Below, piece by piece: positions 1 through 10,189 of a stretch of DNA of 64,000 bases (the first letter of the stretch is position 1; the number at the start of each line of letters is the position of its first letter). The DNA comes from Trachythela sp. YZ-2020 (taxonomy: Eukaryota > Cnidaria > Anthozoa > Malacalcyonacea > Clavulariidae): positions 161,001 through 225,000 of the forward strand of contig JADLSH010000103.1 of assembly GCA_016169945.1 (NCBI GenBank), in the 5' to 3' direction. A model generated the notes under the pieces. The model did not search any database, was not told the origin of the DNA, and saw only the letters and a list, made by a program, of their open reading frames with translations. Position numbers and translations under genes: made by a program.

Positions 1-300
1 ATACTAGGTTTGCAAGCCTTCGTGTTTACCACAAATCTGTGACAGGTTTGCACGCGTGCAAACTTAATGGTTTGCAAAAATTTGCACGCTGTAGCAAACT
101 TGCTGGAAACATAACGCTTGCCCTAAATTTTGCAAATGGGTTTACATATATATATTTTCATTGCGTTGTTTGTTCACGAGTTCGCGAACGTAATTTTATG
201 AAGTTTGCAAGCTTTCCGGTTTGCTATATATTTGCTAAAGGTTTGTACGCGCCGGCAAATTTAGAGGTTCGCTCAAAATTATATAGGCTAGCGCACGGTG
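1..300. repeat. GTTTGCAA-rich degenerate stretch
   Basis: The motif TTTGCA or its complement TGCAAA recurs about a dozen times in 300 bases, often as GGTTTGCA or GTTTGCAAG. Spacing is irregular, so it is not a clean tandem array. An 88-codon frame runs through it from a GTG codon but has no recognisable domain. I read it as decayed low-complexity DNA. Confidence 0.35.
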
Positions 301-349
301 GTTAAAAAGTGGGTCAATCGACAAGTTGTTTCATTTAAAAAATTCCACG

Positions 350-907
350 ACTATGTTTTGTTCCGAGCGAGAATGGAGAATTAATCTTAGACATTGACGC
401 AAGTGCATTTGGAATTGATGCAATAGTATCCCAGAATGGTCAAATCGCTCGCTGGATATAGAAACCACAGCAATACAAGTTCGCGGGTGAACATCGCAGT
501 GGACAGAAACATGCAAATGGAGATGCTCTCTCACGTCGTCCTTGTGGCTGCAAAAAATTGCAAATTAGCGAGATCAAATACTTACAGAAATAGAATCTGC
601 GAACTGTCAGTGTAACTTAGAAAAACGCAGGGTGGATCTCGTCATAACAGGTGTAAGAGAGGATTGGAATGTAATCCTGGGGTCTGAAGACGTGGACCCT
701 GATTTGAATGTGGTAATCGATTTGCTGGAAGCTGGTGGTGAACAGCTTGATTGGAGTAACGTTTCACCCAAAATTGAAAAAATAAAATTGCTGTGGGCGC
801 CGTGGGAATTTTCGAAAAGAGACGAGGGACTACTTTATTATAAGTTCGAGTCCGTGGATGAACAAGAGACAAAGTTACAATTAGTAGTTCCACGATACTT
901 CCATAGC
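350..907 (+). pseudogene. Gypsy (Ty3) pol remnant: RNase H end and integrase N-terminal region
   Basis: Frames at about 366-545 read LDIDASAFGIDAIVSQNG and later GEHRSGQKHANGDALSRRP. These match the RNase H D-A-S motif and the H-x-N-A-D-A-L-S-R end of Ty3/Gypsy polymerases, with the middle deleted and an in-frame stop between them. From 632 a frame reads DPDLNVVIDLLEAGGEQLDW and ends with LVVPRYFHS, which is the linker just before the integrase zinc-binding region. The match breaks off at about 907, where a minus-strand LINE begins. The rest of the integrase continues at about 1936, so both belong to one degraded element. It cannot make a functional protein. Confidence 0.8.
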
Positions 908-1935
908 TAACTTGCATCGTTCGACAGAACAAATAGTCTGTGAACCACTTCAAATCTATTTCTTTGATTCCGTATATAGAGAGTTTTTCTAGTAGTTTCG
1001 AATGACTAACAGAGTCGAATGCCTTTCTGAGATCTAAAAAAACTGCTCCAACTAGTTTCCCTTGGTCTACGTTCTTTCTGGTATCATCAAGTAACAATGA
1101 AGCAGGAAACTCAGTTGACATTTTTCGCTGAAAGCCGAACTGAAAAGGTGAAAGTAACCTATTTTCATTCATATAATGTGTTACTTCTTCGTGTACAATA
1201 TTCTCCATTATTTTAGATATGACTGGTAGTACAGAAATCGGCCTCTAATTTTCGAAACTCGTTGTTGATCAAGACTTAAAAACTGGTAAAATATTGGCAG
1301 TAGCGTAGCCAGCCGGCCGATTTAGTCCCGCTATGCAAATTTGTTCGTGTTCATTGACGGTGAAAACAATCAATTTCTAAATAAATGAATAATGATAATG
1401 ATTTGAAATTTGCATAGTGGGACCAAATCGGCGAACTGGCTACGCCACTGAATATTGGCATATTTCCATTGCGTAGGGAAAACTCCCCTATTTATCGAGA
1501 TATTAATAATGTGTGTTAAAGGTGTTGATATAACAGGTGCAGAATCCTTTAATAATTCTGGTGGTAAATCATAAATCCCAGTTAACTTAGATCGTTTTAC
1601 TGACTTTAGTAATCGTTCCACTTGAGTGGTTGGTATTAGCCGAAAGTTAAAAATGTTATCTGTTCTCTCAGCAAGACCAATCGGCTTAACCCACACGTAA
1701 TTAGTGAGAGGGAAAGCTTTATCTTTTAAATTTGAAATTATGCTATCGAAATAGTTGCCAAAAGCATTTGAAATTAAATTAGAATCAGTTGTTTGGTCAC
1801 AATTGACTTCGAATGACCTAATAAGTCTATGTTGATTAGTGGGCTTAAAACTGGATATATTTGAATAAATCGCTTTCAATGACTTCCAAAATTTACTCGT
1901 TGTTCTGACGTTTGCCTGGAGTAAATCCTTTCGTG
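908..1935 (-). pseudogene. CR1/L2-like LINE reverse transcriptase fragment
   Basis: On the minus strand the frames give PPELLKDSAP, GVFPTQWKYANI, RPISVLPVISKIMENIV, QFGFQRKMST and FLDLRKAFDSVSH. These are reverse transcriptase domains 0 to A of non-LTR retrotransposons, with the first catalytic aspartate in the A motif (FLDLRKAFD). The fragment stops at WFTDYLF, before the YADD-type motif, so it is truncated at its 3' side and also at its 5' side near 1935. A 153-bp hAT MITE (1298-1450) interrupts it. It lies inside a Gypsy integrase, from which about 60 codons are missing, so the junction was not a clean insertion. Confidence 0.85.
1298..1450. mobile_element. hAT-type MITE, 153 bp, with 8-bp target duplication
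   Basis: Terminal inverted repeats start CAGTAGCGTAGCCAG on the left and, on the complement of the right end, CAGTGGCGTAGCCAG; similarity continues for about 45 bases. The flanks are identical 8-mers, AATATTGG at 1290-1297 and again at 1451-1458. An 8-bp duplication with CAG-type ends is the hAT signature. There is no coding capacity. Removing it and one flank copy restores the alignment of the LINE around it. Confidence 0.9.
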
Positions 1936-2560
1936 GAATCGTACCAAGCGAACAAGTATCTTCGGGTTGTTATACATTGTTACACTAAGTGACCAGAAGC
2001 GTATCCATTGCTCAACTAAGAAGCTGCCACTGTGGCAAAAACACTTGTCAATGAGTTTGTATGCCGTTATGGTGTTCCCTTAGAATTACATTCCGATCAG
2101 GCACGCAATTTTGAATTTGCTGTGTTTAGGGAAACGTGCCATAATGCCATTTGTTGGGAATTAAGAAAACAATAACAATTTCACGTCATCCTTAATCGGA
2201 TGGAATCAGATGTTCCACTTCTTCGAAAACAAGGAAAAGATTGGGATATCCAACGTCCTTTGTTGCTTAGGGCATACCGAAGAGCCAAGCATGAGTCAAC
2301 GAATCTTACGCCGGCCAGATTAATGCTAGGAAACGAACTACGCGTACCAGTTGATCTTGCTTTTGTACGACCTAAGCCATCGTTGTCAGTGACAGACTTT
2401 TTCCAGAAAAAGAAGCATCAGTATGCTACAGATCCTCTTCGAACACAATTTTCATCTGGAGATTTGGCTTGGAGCTACCATCCGCGAAGGAAGAAGAGAT
2501 TGTCACCAAACCTTACGAGCAATTGGGAGGGACAGTGCGAAGTGTTCATGTGAAACCAAA
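1936..2560 (+). pseudogene. Gypsy integrase core and C-terminal remnant
   Basis: Frames read NKYLLVVIHCYT, then AATVAKTLVNEFVCRYGVPLE followed by LHSDQARNFE. The D of HSDQ is the second catalytic aspartate of the retroviral-type integrase core. From 2200 a frame gives DWDIQRPLLLRAYRRAKHES and TPARLMLGNELRVPVDLAF, the usual segment after the catalytic glutamate. Several stops and at least one frame change separate the pieces. This continues the element at 350-907 and is followed by its 3' LTR. Confidence 0.8.
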
Positions 2561-2796
2561 AGTGGTGCATCGAAGTAATCTTTGGAATCTTGGTTCAACC
2601 AAGGACGTGAATGAGACAGAAATGAACCAAGTGAAGAGTGTGAGGCAGTAGCCCATAATGAAAGTGGACATTTCAGACGAAATGAACAGCGACGCAAGTA
2701 TGTCCAAAGACTTGATTTAAGAACATGTGACAGTGAATATAGTATACGTAGTTGTCGTGTTTATCGTCTTTCTAAAGAATTACTAGGGGGGAGCCG

Positions 2797-2965
2797 TGTT
2801 ATGTTTGCATAGCAAATACTATGCTAATAATATGTAAATTATGTGTATATAAGGAAGTGTTGTTTAATGCTATAGTGTAGTGTGAAATGAAGCTTTTTAG
2901 TGAACAGTTGCATGGTTGTTAACCTTTGTTTTTGAGATATTTCGTTTAATAAGCGGCCCGTAACA
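2797..2965 (+). repeat. 3' LTR of the Gypsy element, about 169 bp
   Basis: The segment opens TGTTATG and closes CGTAACA, so it has TG...CA ends with a 5-base inverted terminus. A purine-rich tract (CTAGGGGGGAG) lies directly upstream, as expected for plus-strand priming. A TATA-like TGTATATAAGG lies inside near 2843. No 5' LTR is visible before position 350, so the boundary rests on these features alone. Confidence 0.65.
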
Positions 2966-3403
2966 AATGTATAATTGCTTTTATTATTGGAAACTTTTAT
3001 TATTTGACTAATTAATAGTATAATTGCTTTTATTATTTGACTAGTCTAGACTATACTGTTAATTCATATAAATTGGCATGGCATGTTTCCATGGTCAAAA
3101 CAACAAAAATTCACATTTCTTCATGAATGCCGTTTGCCGTATATATATATATAAGCTGACATTAAATATATGAAGTCATACCTTTTAAGTAGCTAAATAA
3201 ATTATTAATATCTGTTAAGAAATAATATTAGTTATGTTATAGCAAAAAGCAATATTCCAAAGCATGTTTACTTTGAAAATATTCAACTGAACTTACGGGA
3301 AATATAAAACTTATCCACGCACGCTTTTCATGTAGTGTTAGATCAGAAGTATTAAGTAAACAGTTCAGTTCAGATTAAAAGTGATAATAAATAAAGTAGT
3401 GAT
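2966..3403. other. AT-rich stretch with a short tandem duplication
   Basis: The words TATAATTGCTTTTATTATT and TTATTATTTGACTA occur twice within 2968-3045. No gene or known element is seen in the rest. Confidence 0.4.
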
Positions 3404-3480
3404 CAGTGGCGTAGCCAACACAACACATGTAGGGGGGGACTATTTATGAAGGAGGCCCAGCGAGCGCGGAAGGTGTCAGA
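3404..3480. repeat. Lone hAT-type end (CAGTGGCGTAGCCA)
   Basis: CAGTGGCGTAGCCAACA followed by a G-rich run resembles the ends of the complete MITEs at 1298 and 36781. A matching inverted end with an 8-bp duplication was not found downstream, so this is either an orphan end or a longer degraded element. Confidence 0.4.
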
Positions 3481-4448
3481 TTATTAGGGGATCCGGGTGC
3501 ATGCTTCTGAGGATTCCTCAAGTCGCGGAAATTCAATAGCATTTGTTAACTACGGAAAGAAAATGGTACTTAACTTCGAAGAAATTTATCACCGCCTCCC
3601 CCCCAACATTTCTCGTCGGATTTAAACATATGTCGAAGAAATTTGCATGAAATCTCCCACGATTCATAAAAACCAAGGAAAAAATATTACAACATTTTTG
3701 TACAATCTTTTGTTTGTGTACATGTATTTTGTCCATTGCATTATGGTCGACGACTACATGCAATGCAACGCATTAAAGAAAATTCATAAAATAGCTCTAC
3801 ATAATTTGGAATGCTGCCATGCGCGTCAGCTTAAGGCGGCCTCGCTGCGGTAGACAAGACACATGGCATTTGGCAAGACAGTATAAAGATGAAAATGGCT
3901 ATTTGACCAAACGGTGTTTGAAAACTCTGGCGACCCCAACGTGTTTTAGTGAAGAGCAAAGGGAGTTCCGTATAATCAAACCTAAATATGGAATGCATTT
4001 CGGCCCATGACGGTTCTATATATCGGGATTTGGATCACATTAGCTTCTCTTGTGAAACTCATTGGAATTCTGCTTCGGCAGTATCGAGTTCAAGAAACAC
4101 ATGCAGGCAGCAAGGGTGTTGAGACCCAGTCTTGAGCCCAGGGCAGATTGGTGAATGCAGACTGATTCCAATATTGGTCCGTCCCCACTAAACGCTCGCC
4201 AGGAACGTGAACGCCGTGGAGTGCTTCTGTCGGAAGATTCTTGTACGGTTTGGATAGATAATCACAGGACAAAACACACACGTTAATACACACGTTAATA
4301 GAGTTCCTGCTACACCGAAAGCCATTTCGGTTCCTTCCAATATGAAATAATATCATAACATTTGTGTGTTCCAGTGACACAGCATCTTTTTCATTTGATC
4401 ATGTGACCTTGATGGCCAAGTAATATACAGTCAGTCATATAAAATTAA
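3481..4448. other. No recognised feature
   Basis: Only short unrelated frames are present. No domain, repeat end or RNA gene was recognised. Confidence 0.4.
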
Positions 4449-5055
4449 CTAGAAATACATGCATGCAGAATCCCCTCGCCAATTCGAACCACACAATTTA
4501 CTCACCCAAAAGTTATTGTAACATGAAGTAATGAGTCGATCACTGTATCTCTATTCTGTGAATGTAACCATGGTAACACGCAACACTGTATATTTCTTTT
4601 ATTTTGTACAAAATGGTAAAATATTGATAAGATTTGTTATTTTAACTATAAAATTATCATATGCCCAACTATATAAAGTAGGTATGTTATTACGTACTCT
4701 TTTAGCTTTGATTTACTGTAAAATTCAACCTTAGGAGTCTCACAAAACATTTCGAAATTTTCATAAAACTTCAACTGTTTTTTAATAACAGTATTTTTAT
4801 ACCTCTTTTCGCACTTGTTTTTGAGATTTAATATGTTGTTACTTATTCTATAATGTATTTGAATTAATACTAAAATACCTTAATATTAATCAATGTTGTA
4901 TTGACCACACAATTATTATCTCGTTTTAGAGACTTTGTTTGTCTGTTTATGTCCCAAACAGTTTTCTCTCGGCCTGAACTCGCGCATGCGCATAACGTAG
5001 AAAACCGTCCATTGTATAATGGCGGACAACCGTCCATTGCACAATGGCGGACTTT
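4449..5055 (+). repeat. Dispersed repeat family A, left-type end
   Basis: It begins CTAGAAATACATGCATGCAG and carries, in order, CCATGGTAACACGC, TTTTGTACAAAATGG and a GCGCATGCGCATAACG block. The same succession starts at 18677 and at about 49388. A diverged inverted counterpart lies at 11580-12595. At 5006-5053 a 24-bp unit beginning ACCGTCCATTG is duplicated in tandem. GCGCATGCGC matches the NRF1 palindrome and the ATGGCGG words resemble YY1 sites. Confidence 0.6.
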
Positions 5056-5195
5056 ATAAGTTAATGATCTTCACCCTAATTATTATCACGTCTGAGTAAG
5101 CAATGCACTCTATTTATCAGTGACAGTTCATATACAACACTGTAGATTATATCACATAATTATAATAACATTAATACATTCGCGTATATCCCATA

Positions 5196-6117
5196 TAGAT
5201 AGATAGATAGATTTATTGCCTCCAATTCTGAAGAGTCCTTTCTTACAATATATAATAAAATACTATTACTAATTACTACTAAGTGGATACTATATATAAC
5301 TTATTTACAAATAAATTAATTTACGACTATATTATACTGTTTAAAAGTTGTTATATTCTTAAGAAAATCGCCACGATTCCATTGGAACAAATTATGATAA
5401 ATTGGTCCCTTTCATAGTTTGAGACACTACATGGCAGTGACCCACTTAAAAAACTAGCAAGTATGCCATTATCATCTTGGTTAAAAAGACTTGCACAAAC
5501 ATTTAAATTCAATTTGTCCTGCAAATTGTCCCACAATAACTCTCTTTCAATCGATACGCTGTAACAGTCCATGATAAAATGTTTAAGGGTTCCTGATACT
5601 TGTCCGTCACATATCCTACAGTTATTCTGATCACCATGATCTTCCACAACATCATTAAGTTTTGATGGAATATTTCCACATAGAAGATTTACCAGGTTGC
5701 TATAGGTTTGAGGTACATTGGTTCCGCTTCGCTGCATTCCACAATTTCTAAGGGCTGCAGTTCGGTATGAACATCCCGAAAATATTCAAGCTCAGGTTTG
5801 ATATACAAGCCTTGCCTCCAACACTGGATTTGAAACTGATGAATTTCTGTTTTTACTATTGATTTCCATGAGGATTTAGTAGGGATTTGACCTGTTTGTA
5901 TGTAGGTGGTAAGATAGTCCCCAAGTCCGTATTTATTCAAAACTCTAACAATGTTTGGAATGAATCCCATTTGCTTTTTTGTCACTCTATTGAGGAAAGA
6001 CGATAACCTAGCAACAAATATAATTTTTTCCACATTTGTTGGTTCCAAGGATAGTAATTTATGGAGAAACATCAATTGTACTTTATCAATATGTCCCTCG
6101 ATTGTCCATATTCCCAA
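5196..6117 (-). pseudogene. LINE ORF2 C-terminal remnant with (CTAT)n tail
   Basis: Minus-strand frames read QLMFLHKLLSLEPTN, a central basic segment, and CRICDGQVSGTLKHFIMDC, a C-x2-C...H...C pattern found near the C terminus of many LINE polyproteins. The end on the minus strand carries AATAAATCTATCTATCTATC, a polyadenylation-like word running into a tetranucleotide tail at 5196-5213, which marks the LINE 3' terminus. One frame change lies near 5690-5740. The reverse transcriptase core is absent, so it is strongly 5'-truncated. The exact clade is not clear. Confidence 0.65.
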
Positions 6118-6145
6118 ACTTCCAAGTGCTGCTTCTGATCGCGTT

Positions 6146-6209
<64 letters not shown>

Positions 6210-6212
6210 GTA
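6146..6212. repeat. (ATAG)n microsatellite
   Basis: About 16 near-perfect ATAG units. On the minus strand it is (CTAT)n directly after AATAAAGTTTAC and so is best read as the 3' tail of the LINE at 6213-8040, later expanded. Confidence 0.9.
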
Positions 6213-8040
6213 AACTTTATTTAGGCACACTAATCCCACTCAACATTATGCTGATTTCCATGAGAGGTGTGCTGATTAAATATTACAAATTTAAGACTAA
6301 TTTACTAATACATACAAACTACTATTATATAAATGCTATTGAATATTCACTTAACTAAACTACTCAACTTAATAATTGGGAGGCTGAGGAGAAATGATTT
6401 TTACAAAATGAGTTATAAGATATCGAATTTCGAATATTTTCTGGTATTCTATTCCATAATTTAGCCCCACTGTAACTAAAACTTTTTTTTAAATATTATG
6501 CCCTGGGCTTTGGAATAAAAGCCCAGTTGAAGAATCTCTTAGATTATAACTATTAACAGTGTTAGAAAATTGAAAAATGTTACACAGTCTGTGTGGAGCT
6601 AATTGATTTACTGTTTTGTACATGAGTTTGGCCGTCATTAATGCTCTACGTTCTTCAAGATATGTCCAACCGAGAGCAGTACGAGCTAAGATAGACTGTC
6701 CATGTTCATTTTTAAAATTCATAATTAATCTAGCCGCTCGATTCTGGAATTTTTGAAGACGTTCACCGAGGCCTTTACCAAGCTCATCCCAAACCTCACA
6801 ACAGTAACCAAAATGCGGCTGGATCAATGCATTGTACACCAGAACTAGTGTATCTCGGTCGACAAATTATTTAAGTTTTTTTAACGCACCAATCCCCGAG
6901 GATACTTTACTAGCGATATATTCAATATGTTTTTCACAGTTTAGGTTCTCCTCGATTTGAACTCCTAGCACTTTTGCGCATTTTACTCTTTTGATTGGAC
7001 ATGTGTCGATCTTAGCTGTGGGTTGGACATCCACGCTATTAATCTTAGGGCGTGATCCAATCAAAATATATTCCGTTTTCGCAATATTTAAGCTAAGTTT
7101 GTTTGAAGACAACCATATTTTAACATTTTTCAAGTCCTTATTCGCTATCTCTTCTGCTTCATTTAATGTTTTGCCCACAGCTGTAAGGCTGGTATCATCT
7201 GCAAGCATCCTTGTGTTGTATGTTTAAGACAATTTGGCAAATCATTTATATAGATAATAAACAGAAGAGGGCCAAGTATACTTCCCTGAGGGATGGCGCA
7301 AGTTATTCCTCTCTGATCTGAAAGCATTCCATTTAGCTGACATCTCTGTGTTCGATTTGTTAAGTAATTACTTAGTAAATCTAGGACTTTATTACCAAAG
7401 CCATACCGTTCGAACTTAGGTAAAATAATTTCATGATTGACAGTATCGAATGCTTTCTTTAAATCGAGAAGGACAACTATGTTGTATAGGCCACGGTCCA
7501 TGTTAATATACCATTCATTAGTACAATCTAAAAGTGTGGTAGTTGTGGAATTAAATTGTCTAAAACCAAATTGTTGTTCTGAAAGAATATTCTGTTTCTT
7601 TAAATAATCATGCACTTGGTCGTACAGAATCCTTTCCATCAGTGACCACAGGTAAAATTGAGATTGGTCTATAGTTGTCTAGCATAGTCCGTTGGCCTTT
7701 TTTAAAAATTGGATTTACTCGTGCTACTTTCCACTCCATCGGGAGTCTATCAGTGGCAATAGACATATTAAAAATATTTGATAAAGGCTCTACAATAGCA
7801 GGAGCTGCAGCCTTTAGTACTTTTGCTGAAATTTCGTCAATACCTGTAGTTTTGGAGATAGTTAATTTGGTTATAAGCCTGTAAACTATTGCAACATTTA
7901 CAGGTTGGAAAATAAATCTCTCAACCGGTTCATGTTGAGGAATGAAATCTCGAAAGCTACAGTTGTGTTCGTGTTGAATCCAATTCTGAAAAGTTCTTGC
8001 GGACTCATTCAGCAGTTCTGGATATAGTTTATACCTTTGA
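6213..8040 (-). pseudogene. CR1/L2-like LINE reverse transcriptase, frameshifted
   Basis: Reading down the minus strand: ISAKVLKAAAPAIVEPLSNI, DRLPMEWKVARVNPIFKKG, NYRPISILPVV, QQFGFRQFNST, LDLKKAFDTVNHE (motif A), IPQGSILGPLLF (motif B), MLADDTSLT (motif C with the A-D-D catalytic pair) and LNIAKTEYILIGS (motif D), then the thumb and the LQKFQNRAARLI segment. This is the complete order of RT motifs in non-LTR elements. Frame changes lie near 7640 and near 7205. The endonuclease domain is missing (5' truncation near 8040), and the 3' end carries AATAAAG and a (CTAT)n tail. Confidence 0.88.
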
Positions 8041-8231
8041 TATTAAAGAATTCGCAACAGCATCAGTTTCTTTCAAGATTATAGACTGTTATAAACATTA
8101 CCTAGCCATTATTTTGAAAGAAAAATAATGATACGTACAGAATCGGAATCATAAAACAAAAGTGTCGAAGTTTTGTCTTGACAACAGTTTTTCACAAATA
8201 GTCAAATGTTGTGTTTCAAGATACGACTTTA

Positions 8232-8345
8232 CTTAGAGTTTGGCCCTTTTTTATGACGTTATCAGTAGGTAATGCTCCAATGTATAGTACCTGGTAAACC
8301 AAAAGTGAAATAGAGCGTTTTTGGTCAAGTAAACTTGGCAGCGAT
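8232..8345 (+). repeat. Dispersed repeat family B, copy 1
   Basis: The words TTTTATGACGTTATCAG, AATGCTCCAATGTATA, TGGTAAACCAAAAGT and GAGCGTTT occur in the same order and spacing at 17515-17650, about 80 percent alike by eye. Ends are undefined and no coding frame is shared. Confidence 0.6.
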
Positions 8346-8694
8346 ATTCTACTTTTTTGGTGTGGGGCATTTCGCCCCCCCTCCCCTCCATTCGAACTGC
8401 ATACCAGTGCAAAATGGTTGGCCCTGTTGCACAGGTAGCATATTTGTCTTTTTGCTGGATATCTCTCTGACCTGCGGTGCTTTCGGCTACAATCGCCATA
8501 CTGGCTTGTTTTTTGGGGCTATTTTTGTTCGATTGATTGCTTCATTATTTGTCTGTCCTGGTTTTGCTTTCTGACTAAGTGAATAATTTCATCCTTATTT
8601 TCGGCAGACATGCCTTTATGTTGGGGCATGGGTTTTTTCATAGGTTCTTGCAATTTGTATGGCTTTGTCTAGTGTGAGATCGGCCCCTTCCAAT
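8346..8694. other. No recognised feature
   Basis: Short frames on both strands show no domain. The stretch ends at the target duplication of the Polinton. Confidence 0.4.
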
Positions 8695-8700
8695 ATCACT

Positions 8701-9001
8701 AGTAGATAAACACATACATACAGGGTCGGAAGTAATTAGTATTCATACGTCACGCCTGGAAGTAAGAATAATAATGAAGTGACGTACCCCTCTGAGGTTG
8801 CGCAAACTAGAGGTTGCGCAACCTGGAGGTGAAGTATCCTTTGAACCGATTATTAGTATTCATACGTCACGCCCGGAAGTAAGAATAATAATGAGGTGAC
8901 GTACCCTCTGAGGTGTGAAAACGTTTCGCACGACGCTGTACGGAATGTTTGTTGTCAGTAGAGAGAAATAAATAACAGCAGAAAGTTTGTGTTTTGATTT
9001 T
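8701..9001 (+). repeat. Left TIR of the miniature Polinton
   Basis: It contains two direct copies of a roughly 117-bp unit starting ATTAGTATTCATACGTCACG (about 8737 and 8853). The right TIR has the same internal duplication. Confidence 0.9.
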
Positions 9002-9201
9002 ATTTAAATACACACAACAATTTAAATGTTTCTTCTAATAAGAAAGCCATGCTTCTCCATAGTCGTTTAATAGTTTTGGCTTTATTGTTCGTTAGCCATG
9101 ATTTCTTTAACAAAGTCTCGGACCGTAGACTCGTTTTCGTGCAGATTCACCCATTTTATATGGCCTGTAGATTGGTGCCTTATTGTGACAGGCCAATAAT
9201 G

Positions 9202-9425
9202 TTATTCGTTGATGTAGAGACCCGGATGGCCAGGATCAAAACTATTGCGCGACGATTTATACATCTCTATGATAGCATATCCTTTGGGAATGACACGAAC
9301 GGTATCGGCTTTGTCGGTGTAGTTTAGCCACTCGTGGATAGTTGCATCCGACCATGTAATATACCGATGATGTTTAGGTTGTTTTCTTCCAGGCTTGGTT
9401 TCGATGCCAGAGACGGTGTGGGTGT
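9202..9425 (-). pseudogene. Short unassigned Polinton-internal frame
   Basis: Directly downstream of the ATPase on the same strand, a frame of about 66 codons contains HEWLNYTDKADTVRVIPKGY and ends GLYINE before a stop. It has no ATG. It may be a remnant of a neighbouring Polinton gene, but I do not recognise the family. Confidence 0.3.
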
Positions 9426-9427
9426 AG

Positions 9428-9999
9428 TCACTTTAGTTTGGGTGGTGAAGGGATAAACATGGCAGTCGCCAAATAGGTCTCCAAGAACTTGCTTGTCGGT
9501 TGGTGTGTCAGGCTTGTTATCCACCAATAATATCCAAACGGCTTTTCGGTTTCCCTGTGGTAGGCAGTCATGAAGCGGTCTCTATTCTTATCAAACATTC
9601 GCTCTCCAACAATTCTAATTTGTTTTATATCACTAGGACTTCGGAAGAGAGCAAGATATTGGCCATTTCGGCTAATATCTGTATTAAATTTCCCCTTAAG
9701 AAACATGTTCTGAAGCGAAAGGATAACACTAGCGTTTCTATGACGACCCTGGGTAAATAATCGAGCTACCACAGGACTGTCTGTCGTTTCGGCCATTAGA
9801 TCATCTGGCATGATTATGTTGTTGTACTTGGTATTGATCTCACTCAGATCATCGAACAGCTCGGGAAGACATTCGATCGGATGCTTTTCCCAAGGAATTT
9901 TCTCAACTCGTCGTAACAATCTTGCCATTGATTATAACACCACCGGATAGGAATGTGTTTCTTTTCCTCATACACGATACGATTGTTTTCCCAAATACT
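9428..9999 (-). pseudogene. Polinton packaging ATPase (FtsK/HerA type), N-truncated and frameshifted
   Basis: In full-length Polintons this ATPase pumps DNA into the particle. The visible part has WCYNQWQ (about 9940), a PDDLMAE segment that fits the Walker B region, and FTQGRHRNASVILSLQN, the R-x-N motif typical of this family. At the C terminus are ALFRSPSD and a YYWW segment, which also fit. The N-terminal part with the Walker A loop is gone: at about 10000 the coding homology meets a G-rich repeat. The upstream part (about 9929-9999) is in another frame from the 166-codon main frame, so there is a frameshift near 9905-9925. It cannot be catalytic. Confidence 0.8.
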
Positions 10000-10017
10000 G
10001 GGGGTTCTGTCAGGGCG

Positions 10018-10098
10018 CCTTCGGGGTCCCTGGGGATTTCCTCGGGGTTCTCTAGGGGTTCCCTGGGGGGTTCTGCAGGGGTCCCCAGGGGGTTCTAT
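10018..10098. repeat. G-rich imperfect short tandem repeat
   Basis: Units like GGGGTTCCCTGG or GGGGTTCTCTAG recur about six times. The block sits exactly where the ATPase N terminus is lost, so it may mark the deletion junction. Confidence 0.6.
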
Positions 10099-10189
10099 CG
10101 GCGTCGGCCAATGAGAGCTTTAAGCGTCTGCTCATAAAAGTGCCGTGCTGCTGAAAAGCAATCATTTCCAGACAGTCAGTGGTAACGGA

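Noticed and set aside
39..305. 88-codon frame at the left edge
   Set aside because: Starts at GTG, made of TTTGCA-rich repeat, no domain.
6146..6212. Regular repeats that might be read as a CRISPR array
   Set aside because: Plain tetranucleotide microsatellite without spacers; the context is eukaryotic.
8335..8574. 79-codon hydrophobic frame
   Set aside because: Starts at a non-ATG codon, no family, opposite frame equally open.
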